Shown here in pieces: positions 1 through 8,885 of a DNA stretch of 32,842 nucleotides (position 1 is its first letter; each line of letters opens with the position of its first letter). Source of the stretch: an uncultured Gammaproteobacteria bacterium (GTDB lineage Bacteria > Pseudomonadota > Gammaproteobacteria > Pseudomonadales > Pseudohongiellaceae). The notes beneath the pieces are model-generated. The model ran no database searches, was not told the origin of the DNA, and saw nothing but the letters and a program-made list of their open reading frames with translations. The position numbers and the translations under genes are program-made. The stretch spans positions 1 through 32,842 of the forward strand of contig CAISOD010000003.1 in NCBI GenBank assembly GCA_903887045.1, given 5' to 3'.

Positions 1-258
1 GATCAAAGGCCGTTGGATCTGAGTTACCTGTTGGCACTGGGCTCCGATGCTGTACCCGCCCTGATCGATGAACTTCCCTCACTCACACCAAGTGATCAGT
101 GCACAGTAGCCACCGCCCTGATCGCGACGTGGTGGGACCCAATGCGTTACGCAGCACCGGAGCAACGCGATTGGCGCAACTGGAATGCCTCACCCACACT
201 GGCCAGCAAAGCGGTGCATACCAACGCAAGCATGCTGCAGCAAGCATGCCCGCCATGA
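1..258 (+). CDS. DUF4173-type membrane protein, C-terminal end (5' partial)
   Basis: The reading frame is open from the first base of the window and ends at TGA 256-258, so only the last 85 residues are present. They read D-x-x-Y-L-L-x-L-G-S-D-A-V-P-A-L near the start and D-W-R-N-W-N-A-S about 30 residues before the end. This pattern (DxxYLxxLGPDAVPAL, then DWRxWNxSxxxA) is what I know from the soluble C-terminus of DUF4173 multi-pass membrane proteins, whose function is unknown. The transmembrane part lies outside the window. The gene faces the minus-strand SulP pseudogene, 13 bp away. Family assignment rests on a short tail and is moderately sure. Confidence 0.6.
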   Translation, partial: DQRPLDLSYLLALGSDAVPALIDELPSLTPSDQCTVATALIATWWDPMRYAAPEQRDWRNWNASPTLASKAVHTNASMLQQACPP

Positions 259-271
259 AAAAAGTCACTTT

Positions 272-1843
272 TCACATGCTGCACGCAATTGCCTCTGCCA
301 ATCCATTGGCATACCGGCAGCGGAATGGAGAGTGCAGGATTCCGGCTTTCTGCAGCTTCGCCAGCACTCTTGGATTCGCTTCGCAGAGAACCACATCCAC
401 GTTGCGAGCCCTTAGTTTGTGCACAACCCGCTCCAGCGCCTGGATCGCTGTGATGTCGAGAAACGGTACTTTTCGCAGTCGCAGGATGATCACTGCAGGA
501 TCGGTACTTGTTTGCAACAACACCTGCTCAAGGTTTTCTGCAGCAGCAAAGAACAGCGGCCCGGCAGTCTCGAACACCAACACCTTGTCAGGCAACTGCG
601 TGATTCCGGATTCGGCGAGCTCCCGTTGCAATGAATCCTGGCCTACCGCAAGGGTTTCAACGCTCTCGGTCATTCGTCGCAGAAACTGCAGTATCGCGAG
701 CAACACGCCGACATTCACTGCCACCACAAGATCGGTAAAGATGGTCAACAGGAATGTGATAACCATTATTGCGCGATCCGCTGTTGGCGCTGTCTTCAGC
801 ACTGCGATGAACCGGTGGGGTTCACTCATATTCCAGGCAACCACGAACAGAATCGCTGCCAGTACACAAAGCGGTATGCTTGCAGCCAGCGGCGCCAGCA
901 ACAACAACACCCCAATCAAAGTGAGAGCGTGGAAAATCCCCGCCAGCGGACTGTTGGCACCGTTACGGATGTTGGTCGCCGTTATCGCGATAGCGCCCGT
1001 GGCAGCAATGCCTCCAAACAGCGGTGCAACCATGTTGGCGATGCCTTGGCCGAGCAGTTCCTGATTCTAGTCATGCCTGGTGTTGGCCATGCCGTCGGCA
1101 ACAACAGCTGACAGCAAGGACTCGATGGCACCCAGCAGGGCAATGGTGAAGGCAGGGCCGATAAGCGCCTGCATTTTTTCAAACTCAAACTCAGGCAATT
1201 CCAGAGACGGCAAGCCGGCTGGTAGGCCGCCAAAGGCGGAGCCAATCGTCGCCACTCCGGTCAATTTGAAAATCGCTTGTATGGAAGTGATTGCCACAAG
1301 CGCTAGCAAGGGACCCGGAATTTTGTGTAGCCCCCGGATCCGCGGCCCGAAGTGAATGAGTAGCAGGCTCAGTACTCCCAGCAATACCGTATTGGGATTT
1401 GCTTGTGGCATCAGGCCGAGAAGACTTGGCAGTCGCTGGTAGAAACTCTCTCCTTCCGAGCTGGGCAAGCCGAGAAAGTCGCGCCACTGGCCAACAAAAA
1501 TGATCACACCGATCCCGGCAGTAAATCCGACTATCACGGGCACCGGGATGAACTTGATCACGCTGCCCATTCGCAGGCAGCCCATGAGTACAAGAATGAA
1601 GCCCGCCATCAGTGTGGCCAGTTGCAAACCTGCAATACCGAACTCGGCCGTCACTCCTGCCAGAATCACCACGAAGGCGCCGGTTGGACCTGCGATCTGA
1701 ACGCGACTGCCACCGAACAGCGTCACGATGCCGCCACCGATAATGGCGGTGTAGAGTCCCTGCTCAGGTCTGGCTCCCGAGGCAATCGCAAATGCCATTG
1801 CCAAGGGAAGTGCCACGATTCCCACGATGACACCAGCCACCAT
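272..1843 (-). pseudogene. SulP-family anion transporter with in-frame amber stop
   Basis: SulP proteins move sulfate, bicarbonate or dicarboxylates across the inner membrane. The N-terminal part (1843-1067) shows the family's opening segment (VGIVALPLAMAFAIASG), then GLYTAIIGGG and a long series of membrane helices ending in ESLLSAVVADGMANTRHD. Then comes TAG at 1069-1067, and the same frame continues NQELLGQGIANMVAPLFGG, GAIAITATNIRNGA and a C-terminal STAS domain containing VPFLDITAIQALE. The family usually has Ser where the TAG stands, and TCG to TAG is a single change. Read through, the product would be about 522 residues, a normal length. Upstream of the ATG the frame continues WSRREHWLRN, typical SulP N-terminal sequence, but meets TGA with no ATG, GTG or TTG before it, so the original start seems lost. 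I call it a pseudogene; an assembly error or suppressed stop is the alternative. Confidence 0.82.
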
Positions 1844-2597
1844 GTTGCGTAGCCAGTGTTCCCGGCGGCTCCAGCTTCTGCAGGATTGCAGTCACGAGTT
1901 CGGAGGGATGGAACGGTTTGCGCAGGCAGGTGAGTTCACCTACCTGGATGCCGCGCAGCAGCAATTCTTCGTCGACATAACCTGAGCACAACAATACAGG
2001 CACTTCAGGCCGCAACGCACGCATTGCCGCCAGCACTGCTGCCGATGAGGCGCCGGGTATTTCACCGTCGAGACACATCACGTCAAATTGATCGTCGACA
2101 ACAAAGATGGTGCGGCCAAACCCGATATTGGCTGGATGCTGGGGATGCTTGAGTGTATCCGACGCCAGGGCGGGACGTTCATCAATCACGCGCGGCAACA
2201 GCAGCGTGAGACCAAGTCCGCTGCCGCGACCGATCGATTTGGTGGTGAAGAAGGGTTCAAACATGTGCAGGCGGGTGGATTCATCGAGTCCGGAACCACT
2301 ATCACGCACAGCCAGGGTGACCGTATCGTTCGCCTGCAGGCCGATACTGATGTGGCTGCTGCCGGCGCCGACGATAGCGTCGCGCGCATTTGCGATCAGT
2401 TTCAACACTACCCGTTCAAGATTCACGGGCACCAGCGGCACGCAGGCATCCGTCGGACCGCGGTCAATGGACAGCGTTACGTCACTCGGGATCATGCGCT
2501 GCTGCGTCCCTGCAATGCGCTGCATGAATTCGCCGAGATCAAGCACTTGCCCGCCCAGCTGCCCGAGCGCCGACGATTCACTCATCAACGAGGGCAT
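1764..2597 (-). pseudogene. Hybrid sensor histidine kinase remnant (HATPase plus receiver, gapped)
   Basis: The frame contains the ATP-binding end of a hybrid histidine kinase: an N box (LIANARDAI), a G1 box (RDSGSGLDES), F box (MFEPFFTTK) and G2 box (GRGSGLGL). It then jumps straight to LLPRV, skipping about 28 residues that normally close the ATPase fold. The receiver starts with FVVDD and jumps to VMCLDGEIPG, losing about 35 residues between the acidic pocket and the phospho-Asp segment, then continues to SGY and KPF. There is no HisKA histidine; upstream the frame hits TGA after eight codons, and weak kinase-like similarity (SSARLARPF) continues in another frame. The 3' end runs 80 bp into the SulP remnant in a different frame. 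Both gaps are in frame, so the ORF looks intact although the protein cannot be functional as built. I regard it as a decaying gene. Confidence 0.7.
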
Positions 2598-2676
2598 GCC
2601 AGCTCCCAGTTGTACGTTTCAAAAGGGCCTGGCGAGCCTGGCGCTGCTTGTTTCATGTCCATGGAGACCAACGTTC

Positions 2677-3063
2677 TCATTGCAAACGTTCGAGTAGCGC
2701 TACCGGCCGGTTGTACAAATAAATCCAGCAGTTCACCCTGCTGCCACCCCGCGCCATCCTGACCTGCCGTAACTCGCGGCGATACTCGGCGGGCGCAGGC
2801 CAGGCCGGTTCCGCTTCTTCATACACGTCGAGCAGCGGCAACAGTGTGGCCGCATCATGCAGACGGTAGACCTCGCCGGTAACGACATCCTTGACCGTTT
2901 CTGAAGGCACTGCGCCAATGTACCAATCCACCCGGTACTTGCGACCGTGAAAACGTGCTGTTCCCACCAGGGTGGCAGCGTCAGCCAGCTGACGGGCCAT
3001 CGGATGACTGGAACTACTCAGCAATGAGCCATAGACAAACAGCAGCTCGCAGGGAACTGTCAC
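2677..3063 (-). CDS. Gamma-glutamylcyclotransferase-fold (AIG2/GGCT-like) protein
   Basis: A 128-residue protein of the GGCT/AIG2 fold. The glycine-rich opening loop FVYGSLLSS lies at residues 9-17, and the expected catalytic glutamate sits in LDVYEEAE (Glu82), following EVYRL. Enzymes of this fold cyclise gamma-glutamyl amines to 5-oxoproline, but many members have unknown substrates, so only the fold is sure. The start is GTG at 3063, overlapping the stop of the MFS gene as GTGA, which suggests translational coupling; the frame stays open further upstream, but that part lies inside the MFS gene and has no family similarity. Length is usual for the family. It is the last intact gene of the minus-strand run 7222-2677. 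Confidence 0.82.
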   Translation of the reverse strand: MTVPCELLFVYGSLLSSSSHPMARQLADAATLVGTARFHGRKYRVDWYIGAVPSETVKDVVTGEVYRLHDAATLLPLLDVYEEAEPAWPAPAEYRRELRQVRMARGGSRVNCWIYLYNRPVALLERLQ

Positions 3064-4679
3064 TGCAAGCCTTCCTTGCTGGCCTCCGGCAACCAGATGG
3101 CGCCAATCACCGCCGTAGCTACCGCTACTATCACCGGATACCACAGGCCGTAATACATATCGCCGCTCCACGCCACCAGCGCGAACGCCACTGTGGGCAG
3201 GAAACCGCCGAACCAGCCATTGCCGATGTGGTAAGGCAACGACATCGAGGTATAACGGATGCGCGCCGGGAACAGATCGACCAGCCATGCGGCAATCGGG
3301 CCATAGACCATCGTCACGTACACCACCAGCACGGTGAGGATCACCAGCACCATCGCATGATTGATGCCGGCCGGATCAGCCGCCGCCGGATAGCCTGCAT
3401 TCTGCAGCGCCGAGCCGAGCACGCGACCAAACTCGGCGTTGCGCGTGGTGAAGTCGGCAGCCGCAAGCCCACCGCCTTCGAACGACGGCACTACACTGCT
3501 GCCGATGCGTACTTGCGCCACAGCGCCTGGTGCATCTTCGTTGGTGTATGGCACACCGAGCCGCGCCAGCTGCCCCTTCGCCACATCACACGATGACGTA
3601 AACACCGCGCGACCCACCGGATCGAACTGGAATTGGCAGGTCGATGCATCCGCTACCACCACCACCGGATTCGCCGTAGCTGCTGCTTCTATTGCCGGGT
3701 TGGCGTAATGCGTGAGCGCACCGAACAAAGGAAAGTAAGTAAGCGCCGCCAGCAGACAACCACCGAGCACTACCGGCTTGCGACCGATGCGATCCGACAG
3801 CGAACCGAACACGATAAAAAACGGCGTGCCCAGCAATAACGCACCCGCAATCAGCACGTTGGCAGTAAAGGCTTCTACCCGCAGCACCTGGGTAAGAAAG
3901 AACAAGGCATAGAACTGGCCGCAGTACCACACCACCGCTTCGCCGGCAGTGCCACCGAACAGCGACAGCAATACCAGTTTCAGATTCGGCCAACGGGTGA
4001 ATGATTCACTCAGCGGTGCTTTCGACAGCGTGCCTTCCGACTGCATTTCGAGAAACACCGGCGACTCGCTCAACTGCAAACGGATGTAGACAGACACTGC
4101 CAACAACACGATGGAAAGCAGGAACGGCACCCGCCATCCCCACACCTCGAACTGCTCACCGAACAGGCTGCGGCAAGCCAGAATCACCAACAGCGACAGG
4201 AACAGCCCGAGTGTTGCCGTGGTCTGGATCCAGCTGGTGTAGAGCCCGCGTTTGCCGGGCGGTGCGTGTTCAGCCACGTAGGTAGCAGCACCGCCGTATT
4301 CGCCGCCGAGCGCGAGGCCCTGCAACATGCGCAACAACACGAGGATGATCGGTGCCGCCACACCCAGACTGGCATAACCCGGCAACAAGCCAACCAACGC
4401 AGTGGACAGCCCCATGATGACAATGGTGATCAGGAAGGTTTGCTTGCGGCCAACAAGGTCGCCAAGGCGACCGAACACCAGCGCACCGAAGGGCCGCACG
4501 GCAAAACCGGCAGCGAAGGCCATCAAGGCAAAGATGAATGCCGTGGTCTCGTTGACGCCGGAAAAGAACTGCCGGCTGATGATCGCCGCCAGCGAGCCGT
4601 ACAGGTAAAAGTCGTACCACTCGAATACCGTGCCCAGCGATGCCGCCAGGATCACCTTGCGATGAGCCTTGTCTACCAC
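3060..4679 (-). CDS. MFS transporter, metabolite:H+ symporter (ProP/YhjE-like) family
   Basis: A 539-residue inner-membrane carrier. The N-terminus carries FEWYDFYLYG in helix 1 and the MFS loop motif FGRLGDLVGRKQ between helices 2 and 3, with LQGLALGGEYGGA in helix 4; together these mark the MHS subfamily, which imports compatible solutes or carboxylates with protons. A hydrophilic stretch of about 100 residues (roughly 325-425, with two cysteines in TCQFQF and SSCDV) interrupts the second half. I know similar inserts from a subset of about 550-residue MHS proteins, so it is probably genuine. Start is GTG at 4679 with GAGAG a few bases upstream. It follows the DUF1592 protein copy A by 113 bp on the same strand and overlaps the GGCT gene by 4 bp. 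The substrate cannot be read from sequence. Confidence 0.9.
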   Translation of the reverse strand: MVDKAHRKVILAASLGTVFEWYDFYLYGSLAAIISRQFFSGVNETTAFIFALMAFAAGFAVRPFGALVFGRLGDLVGRKQTFLITIVIMGLSTALVGLLPGYASLGVAAPIILVLLRMLQGLALGGEYGGAATYVAEHAPPGKRGLYTSWIQTTATLGLFLSLLVILACRSLFGEQFEVWGWRVPFLLSIVLLAVSVYIRLQLSESPVFLEMQSEGTLSKAPLSESFTRWPNLKLVLLSLFGGTAGEAVVWYCGQFYALFFLTQVLRVEAFTANVLIAGALLLGTPFFIVFGSLSDRIGRKPVVLGGCLLAALTYFPLFGALTHYANPAIEAAATANPVVVVADASTCQFQFDPVGRAVFTSSCDVAKGQLARLGVPYTNEDAPGAVAQVRIGSSVVPSFEGGGLAAADFTTRNAEFGRVLGSALQNAGYPAAADPAGINHAMVLVILTVLVVYVTMVYGPIAAWLVDLFPARIRYTSMSLPYHIGNGWFGGFLPTVAFALVAWSGDMYYGLWYPVIVAVATAVIGAIWLPEASKEGLQ

Positions 4680-4751
4680 CTGTTACTCTCCCGTTTTTGT
4701 TGTTTTGCCAGAGCCGTGGATCATGGCCGAAAAGTTGGTGTCGGGGCAAAG

Positions 4752-4790
4752 GGAGTTTCCGGACTCCTACTGCATGCCCCGCCACCGGGG
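4752..4790 (-). other. Two short hairpins between DUF1592 copy A and the MFS gene
   Basis: Just past the stop codon of DUF1592 copy A lie two perfect 5-bp stems: CCCCG-CCAC-CGGGG (4777-4790) and GGAGT-TTCCGG-ACTCC (4752-4767). Neither is followed by a T run on the minus strand, so a rho-independent terminator is not supported. They could mark mRNA processing or partial attenuation between the two genes, or mean nothing. Confidence 0.3.
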
Positions 4791-4792
4791 GA

Positions 4793-7222
4793 TCATTCAG
4801 CCGCAACAGCGGCTGTGGTATCGGCGGTTTTCTGGTTGTTGAGGAAGGCTTCGCTCTGCACCACCGCTGCGATCAGGCTCTGGAAGCGGTAGTTGTCGTC
4901 ACGGGCTTTACCCTGTACCTGCCGCACCAGTGGCATGTCGCCATATTCCATGCCGCGGCCGATGGCGTAGGTCAGCAATTTCTGCGTGACATTGCGCGCC
5001 AGACTTTCCTGGTAACCCAGCAGGAAGGTGGTGAGATCGGCAGCGCCTTCCACCTGCAAGCCGTTATAGAGCGTTGATGCGGTATCGATAGTCTTGCCGT
5101 TTTCCTCCACGCGGAACTTGCCGTTGGCATCGAATGATTCCAGCGCAAAGCCGATGGGATCCATGATGCGGTGACAACCCTGGCACGCCGGATTGGTGCG
5201 ATGGCCTTCCATCCATTCACGCATCGACGGCACATCGGCATTGCCGGCGTTGTCAGCCACTTTTGGCTGCACGATAGGCACGTTCGGCGGTGGTGGTGGC
5301 GGTTCCACACCAAGAATGCTCGCCAGCACCCAGAAGCCGCGTTTCACCGGCGAAGTACGCCCAGGCTGCGACGGCACCATCAACGAACTGGCCTTGCCGA
5401 GAATGCCAGCACGGATGGCCAGCTCACCTTTGAGTTCCACCCGGCGGAAGCGTTCACCCTTGATGCCGGGGATGCCGTAGTGCAGCGCGAGGCGCTCATT
5501 CACGAAGGTGTAGTCAGCCGTGAGGATGTCGGTCAGCGGACGGTTCTCCCGCACCAGACTGTCGAACACCAACTCGGTTTCACGCCGCATCGAATCACGC
5601 AGCAGATCATCAAAGTCAGGGAACTGGTTCACCACCGGCACCTGCGCGTCGAGATTGCGCAGCGCCAGCCACTGGCCGGCGAAGTTGGCAGTGAAGGCTT
5701 CCGATTTCGGATCGTTGAGCAGGCGCTGCACTTGCTGCTGCAACACAGCGGGATCGCGCAACTTGCCTGCGTTGGCAAGGTTCAGCAGCTCCTGATCAGG
5801 AATACTGCTCCACAAGAAGAACGACAAACGTGAGGCGAGATCGAGATCACTCAACGCATAACTCTCACCGGCCTGCAGCTGCTGTGGTTCACTTTCGATA
5901 CGGTAGATGAACTTGGGATCAGTCAGCACCCGTTGCAGCATCAACATGATGCCTTCATCGAAACCGCCCTGCACTGCACGGCCCTGCTCGAAGAAAGCAT
6001 AGAGTTTGTCGAAGTCGTCCTGCGTGGCGTAACCGCGGAAGGCCAGCGGCGCGAAGTGGGCAATGATGTCGCGCGCGCAAGCGGCTTCTTCGTCGTGGTT
6101 GGACGGGTAGCAGCTGAACAGTTGCTGCCGCGCCGGCGTCGCTGTTACACCGGTTACGTTGAACGGGCCTTCAACGCGTACCGAACCAACATGCGGATAC
6201 CAGGTGAAGCCGGGCAAGCCGCCGGTTTCTATCGTGCTGCGTTCGAAGTCGTTGTTCATGTCGAGGCCGGGCGCGTAATTGCTGGCGATGAAGGTGACAG
6301 CGATCTCGTGTACGCCGGCTCTCACCGGCACGGTGACATCCAGCGTCGGCAGGTTGACGCCGATTTCTTCTTCGTTGGTCTGCTCGAAAGAATTGCGGGT
6401 GACGCCAAGCTCGCTGTCCCAGTCAAAGGTCTTCAGCAGTTCGCCATCAACCAGTACTTCCAGTTGTTCGCCCCGGATTTCGCCGAAAGGTCTATCGCTG
6501 CCCATGTTGCCGAGCGTGATGGCAAAGGTCTTGAACAGGTAGTCGCCGTCCACCGCGAAATTGTGGCTGAACTTGATACCACCGCGGGTACCGAACGGCA
6601 GCCCATCAATGCGGAAATTCTGGTTGGCGTCTTCGGCTACCCGATAGAGAGTCTGCTTGACGCCACTGCTGTAACCCACCGCCAGGGCGCTGATCTGGGT
6701 GGCAGCCGAGAGATAGGCTTCCAGCAAGGCTGGCGAAAACTTGAGTGCGCCGGCCTGATTGTCGAAACCGTTGCTGGAATCGTCGGAAGGGAAAAATTCG
6801 GCCGGGTTGACCTTCAGCGCCAGCAGATCTCGGATGGCATTCTGGTACTCCACCCGATTCAGCCGGTGCATGCCGGGGGAACCGGGGAGTATCTGCGCGT
6901 GGCTGTCGATGTCGGTTTCCAACGCGGCAGCGTAGGCATTCATGGCGACCACATCCGGCCGCGGCTCGCCCACTGGCGGCATCATGCCGGCACGCAGCCG
7001 TTTGATTACCTTTTCGCCGATGTCGGCAGCTTCGTGAATGTTGTCGGTGCCGAAGCCTTCGAGATCGAGCCCGCCGGCATAATCATCGAGGTTGTGGCAC
7101 TTGGTGCAATACTGCTCCATCAGGTCTTTGCTGGCGTCAGCGCTGTCGTCGGCAGCCATTGCGGCGGGGCCGGAGGCAGCCAGCAACAGCATACTCATGG
7201 GAATGGAGAAACGGTTGGCCAT
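4793..7222 (-). CDS. Secreted di-heme DUF1587/DUF1592/DUF1588/DUF1585 protein, copy A
   Basis: An 809-residue exported protein of the family first noted in planctomycetes. After a signal peptide (cleavage likely after AMA, residue 23) comes a cytochrome-like CTKCH site (Cys39, Cys42, His43), then DUF1587 (about 115-180, MHRLNRVEYQNAIRDLL), a beta-rich middle, DUF1592 (ASRLSFFLWSS), DUF1588 with a second heme site in NPACQGCHRIMDP (Cys680, Cys683, His684), and DUF1585 at the end (LLTYAIGRGMEYGDMP). Two CxxCH motifs imply covalent heme and periplasmic electron transfer; the catalytic role is unknown. The frame extends 45 codons further upstream, but ATG 7222 sits directly before the signal peptide. 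Unlike copy B it has no DUF1552 partner beside it; an MFS transporter and a GGCT-fold gene follow. A 238-bp divergent gap separates it from the MBOAT gene. Confidence 0.88.
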   Translation of the reverse strand: MANRFSIPMSMLLLAASGPAAMAADDSADASKDLMEQYCTKCHNLDDYAGGLDLEGFGTDNIHEAADIGEKVIKRLRAGMMPPVGEPRPDVVAMNAYAAALETDIDSHAQILPGSPGMHRLNRVEYQNAIRDLLALKVNPAEFFPSDDSSNGFDNQAGALKFSPALLEAYLSAATQISALAVGYSSGVKQTLYRVAEDANQNFRIDGLPFGTRGGIKFSHNFAVDGDYLFKTFAITLGNMGSDRPFGEIRGEQLEVLVDGELLKTFDWDSELGVTRNSFEQTNEEEIGVNLPTLDVTVPVRAGVHEIAVTFIASNYAPGLDMNNDFERSTIETGGLPGFTWYPHVGSVRVEGPFNVTGVTATPARQQLFSCYPSNHDEEAACARDIIAHFAPLAFRGYATQDDFDKLYAFFEQGRAVQGGFDEGIMLMLQRVLTDPKFIYRIESEPQQLQAGESYALSDLDLASRLSFFLWSSIPDQELLNLANAGKLRDPAVLQQQVQRLLNDPKSEAFTANFAGQWLALRNLDAQVPVVNQFPDFDDLLRDSMRRETELVFDSLVRENRPLTDILTADYTFVNERLALHYGIPGIKGERFRRVELKGELAIRAGILGKASSLMVPSQPGRTSPVKRGFWVLASILGVEPPPPPPNVPIVQPKVADNAGNADVPSMREWMEGHRTNPACQGCHRIMDPIGFALESFDANGKFRVEENGKTIDTASTLYNGLQVEGAADLTTFLLGYQESLARNVTQKLLTYAIGRGMEYGDMPLVRQVQGKARDDNYRFQSLIAAVVQSEAFLNNQKTADTTAAVAAE

Positions 7223-7460
7223 GGCGGAAGTCCCGGCAGAACAAGTCAGCAGCAGGGTGCGCTGCGGGGCCAGCGCTGTAATTGATCCACCACAAGTTGC
7301 AGGGGTTTTGCACAAAACCTCCATGGCCTCTGACCCAGGGGTGGCAGTGACTGTCAATCGCGCTCCCGTTGCCTGCGATCTGACAAAGCCATTGCTTGTT
7401 GATCGGGGTCACTTTAGCTTCGTCGGCCTATAGTTATCCCTCAGGCAAACAACCCCGCAC

Positions 7461-8876
7461 ATGGTCTTCAGTTCTGCAGTCTTTCTGTTTTTGTTCCTGC
7501 CGCTTTTCCTGCTTGGAGTCCTGCTTACTGCCCGGGCCGGTCTGACTGCCCGCAACCTCAATCTGGTTGTTTTCAGTCTGGCCTTTTATGTGTTTGGCAG
7601 CGGCATCTACACGCTGATCCTGTTGGGTTCGATCCTTTTCAACTGGGCCTATGCTCGCCGCGGCTACGCCAGCAGACCCGGCAAAGGGTGGTTGGCGCTG
7701 GGAGTAATCGTCAATCTGCTGCCCTTGCTGGTGTTCAAGTACCTCGACTTCCTGCTGGCGCTCACCAGCGAGCTGCTGTTCCAGCCGTTTTTTGCCACCG
7801 CGCTGCCGGCGTTCAAGCTGTTCCTGCCGGCCGGGATTTCCTTCTATACCTTCCAGGCCATTTCCTATTTGCTGGACGTGAGGCGAGGCGAGACACAGCC
7901 CGAACCCAGCCTGCTCACCTTTGCCGCCTACAAACTGCTGTTCCCGCAGCTGGTGGCCGGGCCCATCGTGCGCTACGTCCAGATCAAGCAGAACCTGCAA
8001 CACGCAACGCTGAGCCTCGCGCAGTTCAACGCGGGGATTTTCTTTTTCGGCATGGGGCTAGCCAAAAAGCTGGTGTTGGCAGATTCGCTTGGGCGTGTGG
8101 TGGATTTCATCTACAGCCAGCCGCCGGCAGAAGTCACCAACTGGATGGCGTGGCTGGCAAGCCTCGGTTACAGCCTGCAGATCTTTCTCGATTTTTCCGG
8201 CTACTCTGAAATGGCGATTGGCCTTGGCCTGATGATCGGCTTCCAGTTTCCCGACAACTTTCTGCAACCCTACCGCGCGCACTCGATTACCGATTTCTGG
8301 CGCCGCTGGCATGTCAGCTTGTCACTCTGGTTCCGTGACTATTTGTATATCCCGCTGGGCGGCAACCGCCATGGCCTGCTACGCACTTCGTTGAATCTGT
8401 GGGTGGTGTTCCTGCTCTGCGGCCTGTGGCACGGCGCTGCACTCACCTTTGTATTGTGGGGCGCCTTCCACGGTGCCTTGCTTACACTGGAACGCGTGCT
8501 CAAGCGCTTGTTCGACATCGAACTGCGAGGGGCTGTTGGTGTGGTACTGACACTGTTGCTCGTATCGATCGGCTGGGTGCTGTTTCGTGCCGACACTCTG
8601 GCCCAGGCCTGGATCGTGCTGCGCAAACTCAGCTTCGTTGACCAGAGCGGCATTGCCAGATTCGGCTGGCAGTACACCTTCACGCCATACACGCTGTTTC
8701 TGGTGACAAGCGGCATCCTGGTGGCGGCCTTGCCGCTGGAACGCTGGCAGCTGCGGGAACGTTTGCAGACAGACTGGAGTGTGCGTGGCGCACTGCTCGG
8801 CGTAGCGTTCATGATATTGGCCATTGCTGCGCTCGCTGCGAATGGCTTCAACCCGTTCATTTATTTCCAATTCTAG
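7461..8876 (+). CDS. MBOAT-family O-acyltransferase (AlgI-like)
   Basis: A 471-residue multi-pass inner-membrane protein of the membrane-bound O-acyltransferase family, AlgI/DltB branch. The two conserved histidines are visible: His284 in FWRRWHVSLSLWFRDY and the catalytic His324 in CGLWHGAALTFVLWG. Other family landmarks are FLPAGISFYTFQAISY, FPQLVAGPIVRY and the IFLDFSGYSEMAIGLG helix. AlgI-type proteins pass acetyl groups across the membrane to a periplasmic partner, and the next gene, 9 bp downstream, encodes exactly that kind of partner. No glycan synthase or export gene lies nearby, so the acetylated polymer is unknown. The gene is divergent from DUF1592 copy A. Confidence 0.93.
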   Translation: MVFSSAVFLFLFLPLFLLGVLLTARAGLTARNLNLVVFSLAFYVFGSGIYTLILLGSILFNWAYARRGYASRPGKGWLALGVIVNLLPLLVFKYLDFLLALTSELLFQPFFATALPAFKLFLPAGISFYTFQAISYLLDVRRGETQPEPSLLTFAAYKLLFPQLVAGPIVRYVQIKQNLQHATLSLAQFNAGIFFFGMGLAKKLVLADSLGRVVDFIYSQPPAEVTNWMAWLASLGYSLQIFLDFSGYSEMAIGLGLMIGFQFPDNFLQPYRAHSITDFWRRWHVSLSLWFRDYLYIPLGGNRHGLLRTSLNLWVVFLLCGLWHGAALTFVLWGAFHGALLTLERVLKRLFDIELRGAVGVVLTLLLVSIGWVLFRADTLAQAWIVLRKLSFVDQSGIARFGWQYTFTPYTLFLVTSGILVAALPLERWQLRERLQTDWSVRGALLGVAFMILAIAALAANGFNPFIYFQF

Positions 8877-8885
8877 GGAGTTTGC

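Noticed and set aside
255-272. AAAAGTCACTTTT palindrome as terminator for the DUF4173 gene
   Set aside because: AT-only stem of four pairs and no T run; too weak.
3411-3710. Hydrophilic insert in the MFS transporter as a frameshift or foreign domain
   Set aside because: The frame stays intact and similar inserts occur in a known subset of about 550-residue MHS transporters.
4752-4790. Hairpins as a rho-independent terminator after DUF1592 copy A
   Set aside because: No T tract follows on the minus strand; kept only as unexplained hairpins.
5933-7285. 450-codon open frame antisense to DUF1592 copy A
   Set aside because: It mirrors a GC-rich gene with clear domains, has no family similarity and no ribosome site.
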